From: Edaphochlamys debaryana | Taxonomy: Eukaryota > Chlorophyta > Chlorophyceae > Chlamydomonadales | DNA length: 64,000 nucleotides | Reading direction: 5' to 3' | Assembly (NCBI GenBank): GCA_016858145.1 | Contig: JAEHOE010000062.1 | Span: 496,001-560,000, forward strand | Part shown: piece by piece, positions 1 through 11,200 of the stretch | Numbering within the stretch: the stretch's first letter is position 1 | Layout of the letters: every line of letters starts with the position of its first letter | Program-made: the position numbers and the translations under genes | Notes under the pieces: generated by a model | The model's input: only the letters and a program-made list of their open reading frames with translations | The model's database searches: none | Told to the model about the DNA's origin: nothing

Positions 1-986
1 TGCCCATACCGCCCTCCACGTCGCCTTGCGCGCCTGCAGGGCGGGGAAAGGGACATACACGCGTTACAGCCCGTGAACAGGGGCGCATGCGGATGGCCCC
101 GAGCCCTGAAGCGGACGGGGCGGGGAAGGTTGCCGCTGCGGCTGCGGCGCCCAAGCGGACCCCGCCAGCAGCTGCCGTACAACCGTACGGTACGACTCGC
201 CTGGCTCGTGGCCCATGGAGCTGCCCCGCTTTATCTTGCCGCGGCGGTGCAGGCACCACACCACGCCCGATATGAAGCCCAGGGTCAGGACGCCTGTGAT
301 TGGGGGAGCGGATAACACATTGAGGGGCACTCGATGCTTAATGTGGATCCCCATAAATACACAAATCTACACGACTATGCCGACAAACACCAAGGCAATG
401 TTTTGGCCATGCCATGCTGCTGGGCTTTGTCACTGCAGACCGCAGAACGCAGAGCTACGGCACCTCGATGTGGGTCGGCGAAGTCGCGAAGACACGTGGG
501 CCCGTGCCCAAAAGAGTGCCCGACAGCGCCTGCACCGGCCGCGCCCCATGCGCAAGGCAAACCCACCCGTCAGGACCGCCGGCAATAGAACGGGGCTGGA
601 GCCGCCGCCCGAGCCCCCGCTCGGCGGGCTGCCCTCCCCTATCGTAATGTTCGAAGCGTTGGTGCTTGGCCCAGCGCCGGCGCCCAGCAGTTCCTGGGAG
701 CGGGAGAGCAAGGAACCGGCATGTGTGAGACGAGTCACGGACCCTGTGAGGAGGCGGGGCCCACACTGGGTCGTCGGCAAGGGCCGACGGGCGGGGCACT
801 GAATCTGCGCCGTACTTAAAGCCGTAGCACAGCTACACTGAAACTCATGGTGATCGCCGCTCATCACCGGTATGATTCGTGACCCAGCTTTCCGACGGCT
901 CCTCCCACCCTGGACGTTTGACCAAGGAGCTAGCCCCCATATAGCCCGCCCAACGCCCAATGCGGCCCCATGCAAGCCCCCAAAAG

Positions 987-2195
987 TTAACCGCAAATTA
1001 TTATGCCGTTTTGGCGCACCTTGACGCATTGCTCCGGGCCGCTGGCGCTTAGGCAAGCCATGGAAGCGTAGGCGCGGCACCAGTAGGCGCTGCCGCGCTC
1101 ATAGCTGTCGGGAAAAAGGGGGGTTAAGGTGGGGAGGGAAGGGGTCGGAAAACAAGGTGCCAGGGAAGCGGCATGTTCACCAGGACAAGGGGGGAGGGGA
1201 GTATGGATGGAAGGGGGGGTAGAAGCGCGTTCACTGCCGCCACACCACCAAGTGGTGAGAAACAACGTCCCATCCCTTGATCTCAATCCCCCTAAACATC
1301 ATCAAAGTCACTTGAGCCCCACGCCCCTCGAGCCCCTGAACTCACAGGCGATACGATACACCGCTCGGCCGCACAATGGCAGTTGCCATGTCGTTAATGA
1401 TCAGCGCCTCGGGTAGGCACGTGATATGCGTGGAGTTGAGCTCCGTGCTGTTTGTGTTGGGCAGCGCCTGGGCACTGCCGGTTGGGGGGACGTAGCAGAA
1501 GGGCTGCACGACCGCGGACTGAGCGCCGGATACGTCCTCCAAGCGCGGGTAGCTGTTCACGTGCTGCACGAAGATTTGCAGCGGCAAGCAGCCGTCGCGA
1601 ACCTTGACGGTCCGCGTGAAGTTGACGCACGCTCTGTGGGCAACGACAGAAGGTGTTCGGGGTCCGTCCGCCGCGTGCCAACCCCCTGCACGTACCCCCT
1701 TGCGCCGCGGACACACCTGGTTGACGTAGTCTGGAGTGAGACCACAGAGAAGTCCCAGCCTAGACTGCTGAGTCCATGCCACAGCATTAAGTCTCGGAAC
1801 ACCAGCGAAGACGCGTTCGCCAGCACTAACAGTCCCTGGGTCCATGCGGACCCGCCGAAGTCTATGCCCGATGAGTATTGCAGGGCGCCCCCTTCCACGG
1901 TTCTCAGCGAACCGTACACCTCAACTCGGCGCTGTGCCCCTATGACGACTGGCGCAAAGCCCGAATCGGGCTGCGTCGCCGGAAAAGTCATGACTCCGCT
2001 GGCCACCTCAACGCTGTCGACCGCGGGGTCCCGCAGCGCTGCTAAAAGCTCTTGCGCAGTCTTGACCGGGCCAACGGCCGTGCTCGTTGCAGGGGCCACG
2101 AGGAGGGCAGCCACGAGACTGAAAAGGACTCGAATGCCCGCATGACCGGCCCGACCGCCGGCTGCACCAGGGCGTTCCAAAGTCGGCGTCCGCAT
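987..2195 (-). CDS. Secreted, probably N-glycosylated protein, three exons, function unknown
   Basis: Spliced model of about 294 aa: exons 2195-1717, 1633-1346 and 1104-987, with donors GTGTGT and GTGAGT, acceptors CCCACAG and CCGACAG, and phases that match at both joins. The N-terminus (start MRTPTLERPG) is basic and followed by a hydrophobic stretch, VLFSLVAALLVAPA, typical of a signal peptide. After that come TAQELLAALRDPAVDSVEVA and a V/I/F-rich stretch resembling the N-terminal cap and first rungs of parallel beta-helix (pectin-lyase-like) proteins; that fold is a guess from pattern. NFT and two NST sequons and several cysteines in exons 2-3 fit an extracellular or wall protein. No catalytic motif was seen. 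The first exon and its upstream region are duplicated at 5827-6252. Confidence 0.6.
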
Positions 2196-2334
2196 TCTTT
2201 CTAGCCTAGAAGCCCAGGCCGTGGGGCCCAGGCGGTGGCGCGGCCCTGCAGCTGCAGCTAGAGCCGCTTGGCTAACTCCCACCGTGAACCTCGTGTGCGC
2301 GCGGGTAGCGAGGACTAACGGTATAGCGCCATGG
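1912..2334. repeat. Source copy of a 423-bp segmental duplication (second copy at 5827-6252)
   Basis: This segment covers the 5' part of the secreted-protein gene (signal peptide, first mature residues) plus about 140 bp upstream of the ATG. It recurs nearly base for base at 5827-6252 in the same orientation, with a few substitutions and one 3-base length difference. Similarity stops abruptly at both edges, so this is a DNA-level duplication and not shared ancestry of whole genes. Confidence 0.9.
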
Positions 2335-2339
2335 CTGCT

Positions 2340-4800
2340 GTGTGTGTGAGCGGAGTAAGCAAGCTGCGAAACCCGTGGACGCGGTGGGGACCCCCGTGAG
2401 CGCCCGAAGACACTTGCCGTACGCCTGATTTCGTGTGATGTTTCGCGCGACTTTTTTGCTTGCTGCGAGCCTGCGTTTATGGATAAAACAAGTGCAGACA
2501 AGCCCACAGAGCTAGGGGCACGTGGGTCAAAGCAGTTTTCCGCGGCGGGTGACAGCAGAGCCGAACTTGGTTCGCACACACAAGGCAAACGCTGGTAGCG
2601 CTGGCCGAACTGCACAAGGCAGCTCTTGTGTACACAAAACATGCAAAAGTAAAAAGCGCTGCGTCACCGGGTCGCAGCCAGTCACGAGCCGTTTCCTCGT
2701 GGCTCCAAGTGTTGGACTGTTCGCGCGTCTCACACGTTTTGTGCAGAGGTCTGCGCGCAAGTCCCCGAAAGTGCCTGGACAAATATGGCCGCGTCGAAGG
2801 TCACGGCACTCGTACCGTACCACGGTCCTGCAAGCCCGACTCTGAAGTCCCCCACCTTACCCCCCTCGCCCCCCCCCCCTCCTCGGTGTGAGCCTGTGAA
2901 AGCTCCTCACGCTCCCGACGCGGGGGCCATGCCCGCCACACACCGCGGCCAGCCCACCCCGCCTGCCCACCTCGCCTGCTCGCGGGGAGCCGGGGACCGA
3001 CGCCAGGCCTGCCCTGGCCCCTCCGACCGCAGTCCATAACCCCTCTTCTACATCGGCCTACAAAGCTTGCTGTGCTGGCCGATTCGCGAAGCCGGGTATT
3101 GTCTTGCAGGGACCCCTGGCCACGGGAATCTGGAGTCCCGACTCCGACACTCCGCCCAAGCCCCCAGCACTCGCGCGTTCTGCTGCACTTGCTTCCTGTC
3201 GCAACGCCGGCTGGTGGGTCAGACCCAGTTGCACATTACCTTGACCCATGTGCGCCTGCTCTGCACCATGCCCGTGGGGGGTGGGCCACTGCCCACCTCG
3301 GGACCCTGCGGTCCAGCCTGGTCCCGTGGTCCAGCCAACCGAGCGTGGCCGCCCACCGCCTCATCCGTCCTGCTCAGTAAGCTTGGTCCACAGCAAGCAT
3401 TTGGCGGCACTCTTAACACTGCAACTCGACAACTGACGGGAGACCAACGCGCCGCAGTGTAGAAGGGCCCCTCGCCAACAACTGAAGACTACACAACGTT
3501 ACGCAAAGGCTAACGCTTACGCTCATGCTCCCGGCAGCAGGCTCCGCCCACGCCATCCTCCATTCGTCCTGAACCTGCGACAATCCTCGTCGACCACCGC
3601 CCTCTCAGCGGCGGGCTCACTAACGTTGTCAGCCGACCATTCAGCCGAGAGCCGACCATTCAACCCCCAACGACCGCAACGCCCCGTCCCGTGTCAACCG
3701 CCCCTCTCCCAACAGTCCTGCGAGCTAAGGGTATAGTGCTAGTAGTCAGCTAAGCTACTTGACAAGGGTGTCTGTCCTCCTCAGGACAGGGAAAAGGGCT
3801 GAGCCCCAAACCCCGCGAGGCCGGGCAGCACTGGGGCCGCGCAATCAAGCACTACGCCCCACAGGCCACAGCGCCTGAACGTGAAAATAGCCCGGAAACT
3901 GCTGAACCCTAACTCCGGCCTCCCCACAGCCACTCAGCCATTCCCTCTCACCACATACCCGGCAGCACCTGGCCCAAATATTGAGCCTGACCTCAGTCTC
4001 ACCCACCGACCCACCCACCCACCCACCCATCCGTACATGTACAGCCAAACATAAGGGCTCAAACGCCCAGGCAGAGCGCAGGCACACATTCGAGCGCCAT
4101 GTCCAACCCAGATGAGGATAACCACTCACAGGCACATAGCGACTTGGCCAGTGCCAGGCAAAATTTGGAGTCCTTGCGCCCATTCTGTTGTAGGCAGGTG
4201 TGGTCTTCCTGGGCCCCAGGTACTCAAAGGAGACCTCTGGACCCAAAGGACCCCCCTGGACCCACAACAGAACCCTGCTCCCCTTAAGGTCTGAATTCCC
4301 AGGCCTTCCATTCGTCCCACCCCCAGCTAGCTCGGTCTCCTGAAAGGCACGCCGTTGGTCCCCAGGTCCGACTCATCGTCCGTGCCCGGTCGGTCTCATA
4401 CGCATGCTTACGCACGCCTCGTTCCGTACGTCTGTCGGTCCAACGCGGTCCCTTGCCGCAATGTACGTGCGGCCGCCTCACGCCTGATCATGCCTCCACA
4501 TGCCTCCTAGGAGCCACGCCCAATCACCAGGAGAAGATGCCCCAGAAGGGCTTCTGCGGGGGGTGGCAAAGGCGAGGCAGGTAGGGGCTCGTGAGGACCA
4601 TGCTACCTCCACTGGCGCTCCACGCCCTCCCGTAGCTGGGCTCAGTCGTAGCTTGTCCCCCTCAGCCCGGTTGCTCCGACCCTCCCACACAGCCCTCGTG
4701 TCGCCTCCTTGCGCCGCATGCCCACACCATGCTTGGTCCTCCGCTTCAACCACACACAGCTTCTCTGAACGCTGGAGCTCCTGCCACCTCACCCTACCCC
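2340..4800. other. Intergenic region, no gene recognised
   Basis: No exon with convincing coding character and matched splice sites was found on either strand. It holds a C-rich run near 2868-2880 and a (CCCA)n microsatellite at about 4005-4028. The part from about 4300 to 4800 could contain the unlocated 3' exon(s) of the minus-strand gene at 4820-7088. Confidence 0.5.
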
Positions 4801-4819
4801 ACGGGACCCCGCGGCCCAC

Positions 4820-7088
4820 CTTCTGTCGCTGCAGCATCAGCTCCAGCTCGGCTGCCGCCAGCCGTGCCTGAAGCGCCTCCAGCTCGCCCCTCAGCCGCCG
4901 GTTGCGGGAGCCGAGCCTGACGGCCCTGCCGGACTGCGCAGGAGAAGGACGAGGAAAGGGAGGAGGCGTGCGGGGGAAGGGGGCGGTACGCTTGACACGG
5001 GGCATGGGGCGTAGGTAGTGCGAGGCGTCAAATCTTGCGAGGGAATTCCTGCTCGTGGGCTCCTCCACGGCCCCTGTCTCACATCCTAGCCAGAGGCGCC
5101 TCCTAACAGAAGCAGACAAGTCAACCCGTCAAAGATAACCCCATGACAGTCTGTCGCTCACCAGTGCAGAGATCGTCACGACGCCGCACGCCCCCGCCGC
5201 GCGCAGCGGGTGCCGACGCAGCCACCGCACCGCGCCGCCCGCGGCCGCCGCCACGCCCCGCGCCACGTGTCCGCCCGCTTGCCCCACCACCGCCAGCGCA
5301 CGGCCAGCCGCCTCGCCGCCTGCCGCCGCCCGCCCCGAGCCCCGACTCCGCATCGGCCCTGGCCCCAGCACCGGCACCGGCATACGGCTGCTGCAGCTCA
5401 GCTGCTCCGCCGTCGCTAGGCAGCCGGCAGGAGGGGGCAGGGGCTGGCGATGCCGCGTTGGGGGGCCCTGCAGCGTCTGCCGGGGCGCTTGCTGATCGGA
5501 GTGGGGCGCGGAGGAGGAGGTAGAAGAGGCGGCGGCGGATGCGGAAGAGGCGGCGTGGGGGGCGTTGACGGGCGCGAGGCGCCCCTGGGCCCAGCCGCCG
5601 GGGCGCGGCTGCATCCCGGCCCGCTTGAACGGAAGGCGTGGGGCGCCCGGGCTGGAGGGCTGCGCGGCGTCTCCCGGGTAAGCGCCCACAGCAGCCTCCT
5701 GCGCGACGGGGATGGGGGCAGTGGGGGTGGGAGGGGTGCTCAGTTGAAGGGTTCGGGTGGCTGGCTTCAGGACAGAGCGTGCTAGTCTGCGGCTGATGCG
5801 GGCCTGGCCGGTGAAGAAACCTTCTCCCGTACACCTCAACTCGGCGCTGTGGCCCTATGACGACCGGCGCAAAGCCCGAATCGGGCTGCGTCGCCGGAAA
5901 AGCCATGACTCCGCTGGCCACCTCAACGCTGTCGACCGCGGGGTCCCGCAGCGCTGCTAGGAGCTCCTGCGCAGTCTTGACCGGGCAAACGGCCGTGCAG
6001 GCCGTTGCAGGGGCCACGAGGAGGGCAGCCACGAGACTGAAAAGGACTCGAATGCCCGCATGACCGGCCCGGCCGCCGGCTGCACCAGGGCGTTCCAAAG
6101 TCGGCGTCCGCATTCTTTCTAGCCTAGAAGCCCAGGCCGTGGGGCCCAGGCGGTGGCGCGGCCCTGCAGCTGCAGCTCGAGCCGCTTGGCTAGCTCCCAC
6201 CGTGAACCTCGTGTGCGCGCGGGAAGCGAGAACTAGCGGTATAGCGCCATGGGTTCGGGGTTCGCGCGGCTTGCAGGGTCCGCAAGGTTGTGAGGAGCGG
6301 GCTAAGGCAAAGACATGCGGTTGTCACATGGTACCGTACTCACCCCTGTCCGTCGGAGGGACGCCGAGGGCGCCAGTCGGGCGGGTGCGGACGAGGGCGC
6401 GGCGGGCCTGCCCCGCAGCGCGAGCCGGGGCAGGGCTTGGGGGGCGGACGGCGTCGGCGCAGGCGGGGCCAGCGGGGGCGACGAGGGCGGCGCGGGCGGG
6501 GAGGCGCAGCGCGGGAGCGAGGGCGCGAAGGAGGGCGGCGGCGCGGGCAGGGGGCCAGAGAGGGGCGCGGAGTGGGTGGTGCGCAGGCGGCGTGGGCCGC
6601 TGCCCCGGGCGGCCTCCTCAATGTCCTCTGGCTCGGTTGCCAGGTTGGACTTCTGTTTGCTCTGTCGCGCGGGTGAGTCCTCGATCAGGGCTCCGTGCAT
6701 CTTGAGCAGCAGTTCATCGCGCGCCTCGGGCGACAGAACGATGTTGAGAAGATGCAGAACGCCCAGGATGTCTGCAGGGAGGAGGCGGGTGCGCGGCGGG
6801 TGCGCGGCGGGGGGCAGCCTTTGGGCTCGGGGGAACGGCCGCGGGGCTCGGGACAGCCAGTGGGGAAACAGCGGGGGAGAACGCTCGCAGCACCAGACAC
6901 CCGCCCGCACAAGCTTCACCTAGAATCAGCCGGAGCTTGCCGGCGTAGGCGCTATCATCTGGGTTGACGGCTTCGGATGGCAGAAGCCCAGCAAATGCTC
7001 CGGTAAGCCCAGCGCTGGCCTCAGGGCATTCGCGCGCCGAGTCGCCCAGCGCCGTGGCCAAGGCCTCGGAGCCGTCGCACAAAGACAT
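4820..7088 (-). CDS. Unrecognised protein with a hydrophobic segment and coiled coil; 3' end not located
   Basis: Four exons join in phase: 7088-6920, 6771-6344, 5698-5162 and 4933-4820 (donors GTGAAG, GTGAGT, GTGAGC, GTGGGC; acceptors CCCTGCAG, TCGCGCAG, CTGCGCAG). Exon 1-2 product: a conserved-looking helical stretch, KLRLILDILGVLHLLNIVLS followed by PEARDELLLKMHG. A long Pro/Ala/Ser-rich disordered region follows. Exon 3 ends with RHPLRAAGACGVVTISAL, a short hydrophobic segment that could be a membrane anchor, and exon 4 encodes a basic then heptad-like coiled coil (RRLRGELEALQARLAAAELE). The stop codon lies in an exon I could not place below 4820. Intron 2 (6343-5699) contains the duplicated signal-peptide segment at 5827-6252. 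No family is recognised. Confidence 0.5.
5827..6252. repeat. Duplicate of the secreted-protein 5' segment inserted in an intron
   Basis: Copy of 1912-2334. On the minus strand it still encodes an open signal peptide and the first mature residues (start ATG at about 6117), with small changes such as an added CTA-VC stretch after the signal peptide. Reading continues without a stop past the breakpoint at 5827 into unrelated sequence, so a chimeric ORF exists, but no acceptable splice joins it to the rest of the secreted gene. Most simply it is a non-functional duplicate inside an intron of the host gene. Confidence 0.85.
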
Positions 7089-8183
7089 GGTGAGCTCAGG
7101 CCTTCGTATAGGTTGCCTTGCGAGGGTGCGTGCGGCCTCAGGCGCTGGTCGCCATGATCAATCGTTTGGCAAGCTCCAACAAGCGAGGCAGCTCTTTGTG
7201 GCTATCTGAGTTCCAAAGCAATCGGTATAGGCTACGCTATCAGTCTGGCTAGGTTTCGCGCGTTCTTGGAAAATGGGAGGCAACTTGCGGCTCGGAGCCC
7301 GCATGGGCGAGCGCAACATGCGGCGGGGGAAGACCCTGGATCTGCCCGCCCGGCATCCGGCACGCTAGGAGAACGTGGGGCCCCCCTAAACAGCGAGCAG
7401 CATTTCCAGGAGCCCTCTCCTAGCACTGCATCGACAGCAACCTGGGGGTCCGGGTGCCTCTGGAGGCCTCTGGGAGCATCTGGCCGTTCTCGGGTCGTGT
7501 CCTCCGCCCAACATCCCCCTGCTGCCTCCTGACCCGATCCGCCCCACCCCAAGCCGCCCTACGAAGGACAGCACATCCTGCCTCCCGTCACACGCCCCTA
7601 AGCCCCTGCACACCCTGTTACTTGCCCCCACATGAGATAGCGCTCTGAGCTTCAGCGAGCCATTAATTCTGCCTCCCGGACACCAATGGCAAGCCCTCAG
7701 ACGGTGCCGCCCCCTTCACACACTCCATCCCTCGACTTCCCTGCAGCTGCTCCTCCCTGCTCCTCCATCTGTCAAGTTCCAGACCGGCATGAGTGAAACG
7801 ACCACGGCTTCAGCGTATCGCGGCTTTAGTACAACTCGTCTCTCCTGCGCATAGCTCCAGCCGTCATGAGGGATACAGCGATACCGCTTGAAAGCGTACT
7901 GTCATGTCGGTGTTAATTGGAGAACCGCTCCGCGCTAGTGTCAACTTCCTCAAGCCCCTCCCGCAGCCCCTCAGAGCCGGGGCCTGTGCGGGGCCTGTGC
8001 GGGGCCTGTGCGGGGCCTGTGCGGGGCCTGCTCAACGTGCTCATCCGGCAGAGCTTTGCTGCGGCAGGAGGGGTGCACGAGGGAGCGCAGAGTCACTTGC
8101 CTGCACTGGGGCTGATCCTGGCTCAGCAGTCAGCACACCGGATGCCTGACGCGCCAACGTTTCCCACACGAGCTGTATGGTTT
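7089..8183. other. Intergenic region with an 11-bp tandem repeat at 7979-8031
   Basis: No coding exon recognised. The only structure is GGGGCCTGTGC repeated four times perfectly plus a partial fifth (7979-8031). The region separates the upstream (5') end of the membrane/coiled-coil gene at 7088 from the 3' end of the NAD(P)HX dehydratase gene at 8277. Confidence 0.6.
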
Positions 8184-8219
8184 CAGGGCACCCCCCCCCC
8201 CCCCTCGTGGGTGCCCTGA
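8184..8219. repeat. Perfect 11-bp inverted repeat around a poly-C loop, 58 bp past the NAXD stop
   Basis: TCAGGGCACCC (8184-8194) is matched by GGGTGCCCTGA (8209-8219), separated by a C-run loop. It sits in the 3'UTR or terminator position of the minus-strand NAD(P)HX dehydratase gene. It could form a stable RNA hairpin in either transcript; a role in 3' end formation is inference. Confidence 0.6.
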
Positions 8220-8276
8220 CCCACACAGCTGAGCCCGCTCCGTCCAGAGAATGCCACAGGCAGCTCCGCACGCGCC

Positions 8277-11200
8277 TCACGGCCAGCAGCCTAGCACGCG
8301 CTTGAAGGCGGCGTGCAGGTGCGGAATGATGTCGCCCGCCAGCATGCTGCGCTCCCGCTCCGAGTAGGCCTCGCGGGCGGCGCTGCGCATCACCTGCAGA
8401 GGGAGGGGGAGAGTAGGCGGCGGGGGGGAGCACCGGGGCAAGGGATCAGCTAGGGGGCTATCCAGAGAGCAGCCACAGGGCCGCCAGGGGGGCAGAGGGG
8501 GTCAGAGGGTGAGAGGCAGGGGTTTGAGGGACAGGGCTCGGGGACAGGGGCTCCAACCATGCATGGCGCACCGCACATGCACATGCGGACACACGGGCGT
8601 GCCACACTTCGCATGTTGTTTGCCCTGGCCTATGCGAGCTGGCCCCAAGCCCTAACGCACCTTGCACGCCACGTAAGCGGCCGTGGCAATGGACGATGCG
8701 TCAAGCCCGCCCTCTGACTTGGCTGCCCAACACAGGAAGGCGCCGGCAGTGCCTGGGGAGGGGCAAGGGGGAACCGAACGCCTAACACGAGCGACAGGGC
8801 TACGATGGATCTGCACGACGAAAGCGTTCCCGCAACTTCAAATTGAAAGGCAGATGTGCCGAGCTCTCCTCGACCCATGCCTCACGCCCGCACCTAGCAT
8901 CGCGTCCTGCGCCCGTCCGCAACCCACACCCCACCGGTGCTTCACCTCCTCCCGTTACGGCTCAGCGGCCGCCCCTCCCACCCCCCAGAACCCGCCCACC
9001 TGCCAGCACGTCCCCCTGCCCCCCACACCGGCGCAGCGCCCCCGGTTCGGAGCAGCGGAGCAGCGGCTGGCGCCCGAGGGCCCCGGCCTCGGCCTCGCCC
9101 TTGGGGGCCGAGGGGGCAGGGGTCGTGGCGCTGGAGCTAGGCACACAGAGGAGGTCCGCCTCGCCCTTGGCCAGAAGCACGGGGCCTTGGAAGGCTACGG
9201 AAAGGGACAGCAAGAGGAGGGGTTGTGTGGGGGAGGTGTTCAAGCGAGGGCGGGTAAGGCGGCGGCCGGCGAGCCCGGTTGCGGCGGGAGGGCGGCGGGG
9301 AGGTCAAGGCCGAGTGCGGATGGGGGTTGGTCAAATGCTCACAGAACCTGTTCCTGGCCTCAGGCTCCCGATTCAGACTCAAGACCTCGCACACTACCGC
9401 CCCCTCAAGAGCCAAAACCGCAACTAAAACCGCCCCAAATCCGCCGCCCGCGCCCCACCTTCCGCCACCTCCGGGGCGTGTGCCAGCCAGGCGTCCGACA
9501 TGCGGCCGGGCAGGGGCCGCCCCACGGCCGCCGCTATGCGCCCCAGCTCGGCCACGTTGGGGGTGAGGAGGCAGCGGGGGTTGCCCAGGACCACCTCGGG
9601 GGTCTGGAGGGGGGTAGCGGGGGGCAGGGGACGAGGGCATGCGGGCATGAGGGAAGGAATCTCGAGGATCAGGTCACGTGTGTGGGCTCGAAAGCCAACC
9701 GAGACCCGACCCCTCGACCTGACTCCCGCACTCCGCGCCCCATGAGCCGCACCCTCGCCCCACGCCACCTTCCTCCCCCTTTCCTTGCCTTGGCCATGAC
9801 ATGCCCGCCCCTACCAAGCTCGCCTCCCCTTCCCTCCCCCTCACCACATCCTTCCCCCTCTCTGGCATGGCCACGATCAGCGCCGAGCCGTCCACCACCA
9901 GCGGCAGCCCCCCTTCCCTAACCCCTCTCCTCCCCCCTCCCCCTCCTCCTCCCCGTCCCTCCTCCTCACCCCCTCCCCTCACCCCCTCCTGCCTTTGCCA
10001 CGATGTGGGTCAGCGCCGAGCCGTCCACCACCAGGGGCAGCCCCAGCCGCCGCGCCTCGCCCATGAGCTCCGCCGCTGTGGCGCACACGGCGGGGTCCGA
10101 GCCCAGCCCCGGGCCCACCACCAGGCAGGAGGCGCGGCCCAGCCAGGGCTGGATGCGGGCAAGGGCCTTGGCCACGGCCGCCTGTGGGGATGGGAGGGGG
10201 TAGGGGCAGCGGGGCAGGGGTCGGAGGATGGAGGCGCGGCCCGGCCGGGGTTGTATGCGGGCAAGTGCCTTGGCCACGGCCGCCTGTGGGGAGAGGGGGT
10301 AGGGAAGGGCCAGGAAAGAAGAGTGTCTCAAGAGGGAAGGGCATCTGGAGGGGGAGCCGGGAATGGGATGCAGTGACAAGCGGCGCCTGGTCAGCTGAGA
10401 AGGAGGTGGGGGTTCAGGGCTCGGGCCGACAGGACCAGCCCCGCAGGCCTGGCACCCCCCCTGTGACAACCACCGAACGCGCCAGCCCAACCGCATCCCG
10501 GCATCGGTCCATGCCCCAACGGTAGACCCTTTCCCACCCACCCCCCAAGCCCTCGCGCTGCAGGCCCTGCAGCCCACCCTGCATTCCCAGCCACCCCCAC
10601 CCGTCAGTCCGAGGCCCGACGCTCGACCCTAAGCCGCCATAGCCATGATCAACCCTCTGCCGCCTCCATAACCATGATCCACACCCTGCCGCCGCCATAA
10701 CCATGATCAACCCCCTGCCGCCGCGCCTCACCGCGTCCGGTGCCGCCCCCTCCCCCGCGTCCGGGTCCTCGGGTAGGTACGGCAGCACCATGAGCTCGGG
10801 GGAGTAGGACTTGATGGCTTGGGGGGGAGGGATGGGGGAGGAGGTGATAGGGAAGGGAGGGGAGGAGGATGGGTCGAGGGTGGGGCAGGGTTGGTGGAGA
10901 TGCGGGGAGGGTGAGGGCAAGGGGCAGACCGCCAAAAGGGAATCAGGGTCATGGCGCAGAGTAACGACCGGTATCCTCTCCCGAGTCACGATCCCCAATG
11001 AGGGCAAGGTGGCGGGGAAGAAGGGCCGTAAGAGACCAAGAGACCAAGAAGGGCCACGGCGCTAGCAGTCACCCGTCTGCCGGCTCAAGACCCCGAGGGC
11101 CCCCACGCGAACCTCCAAACCCGACCTCCTCCTACTGGCCAACCCACCTGTGGCGGCCGAGGGCGTGCAGATGACGTAAGCCATGTCGGCGCCCGCCTGC

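Noticed and set aside
430..1080. Minus-strand 216-codon open frame downstream of the secreted-protein gene
   Set aside because: It overlaps the terminal exon of that gene in another frame and has no recognisable motif.
5121..6200. A chimeric secreted protein reading from the duplicated signal peptide into downstream sequence
   Set aside because: The continuation crosses the acceptor and exon of the host gene in a different frame from the in-phase exon 5698-5162; more likely accidental openness.
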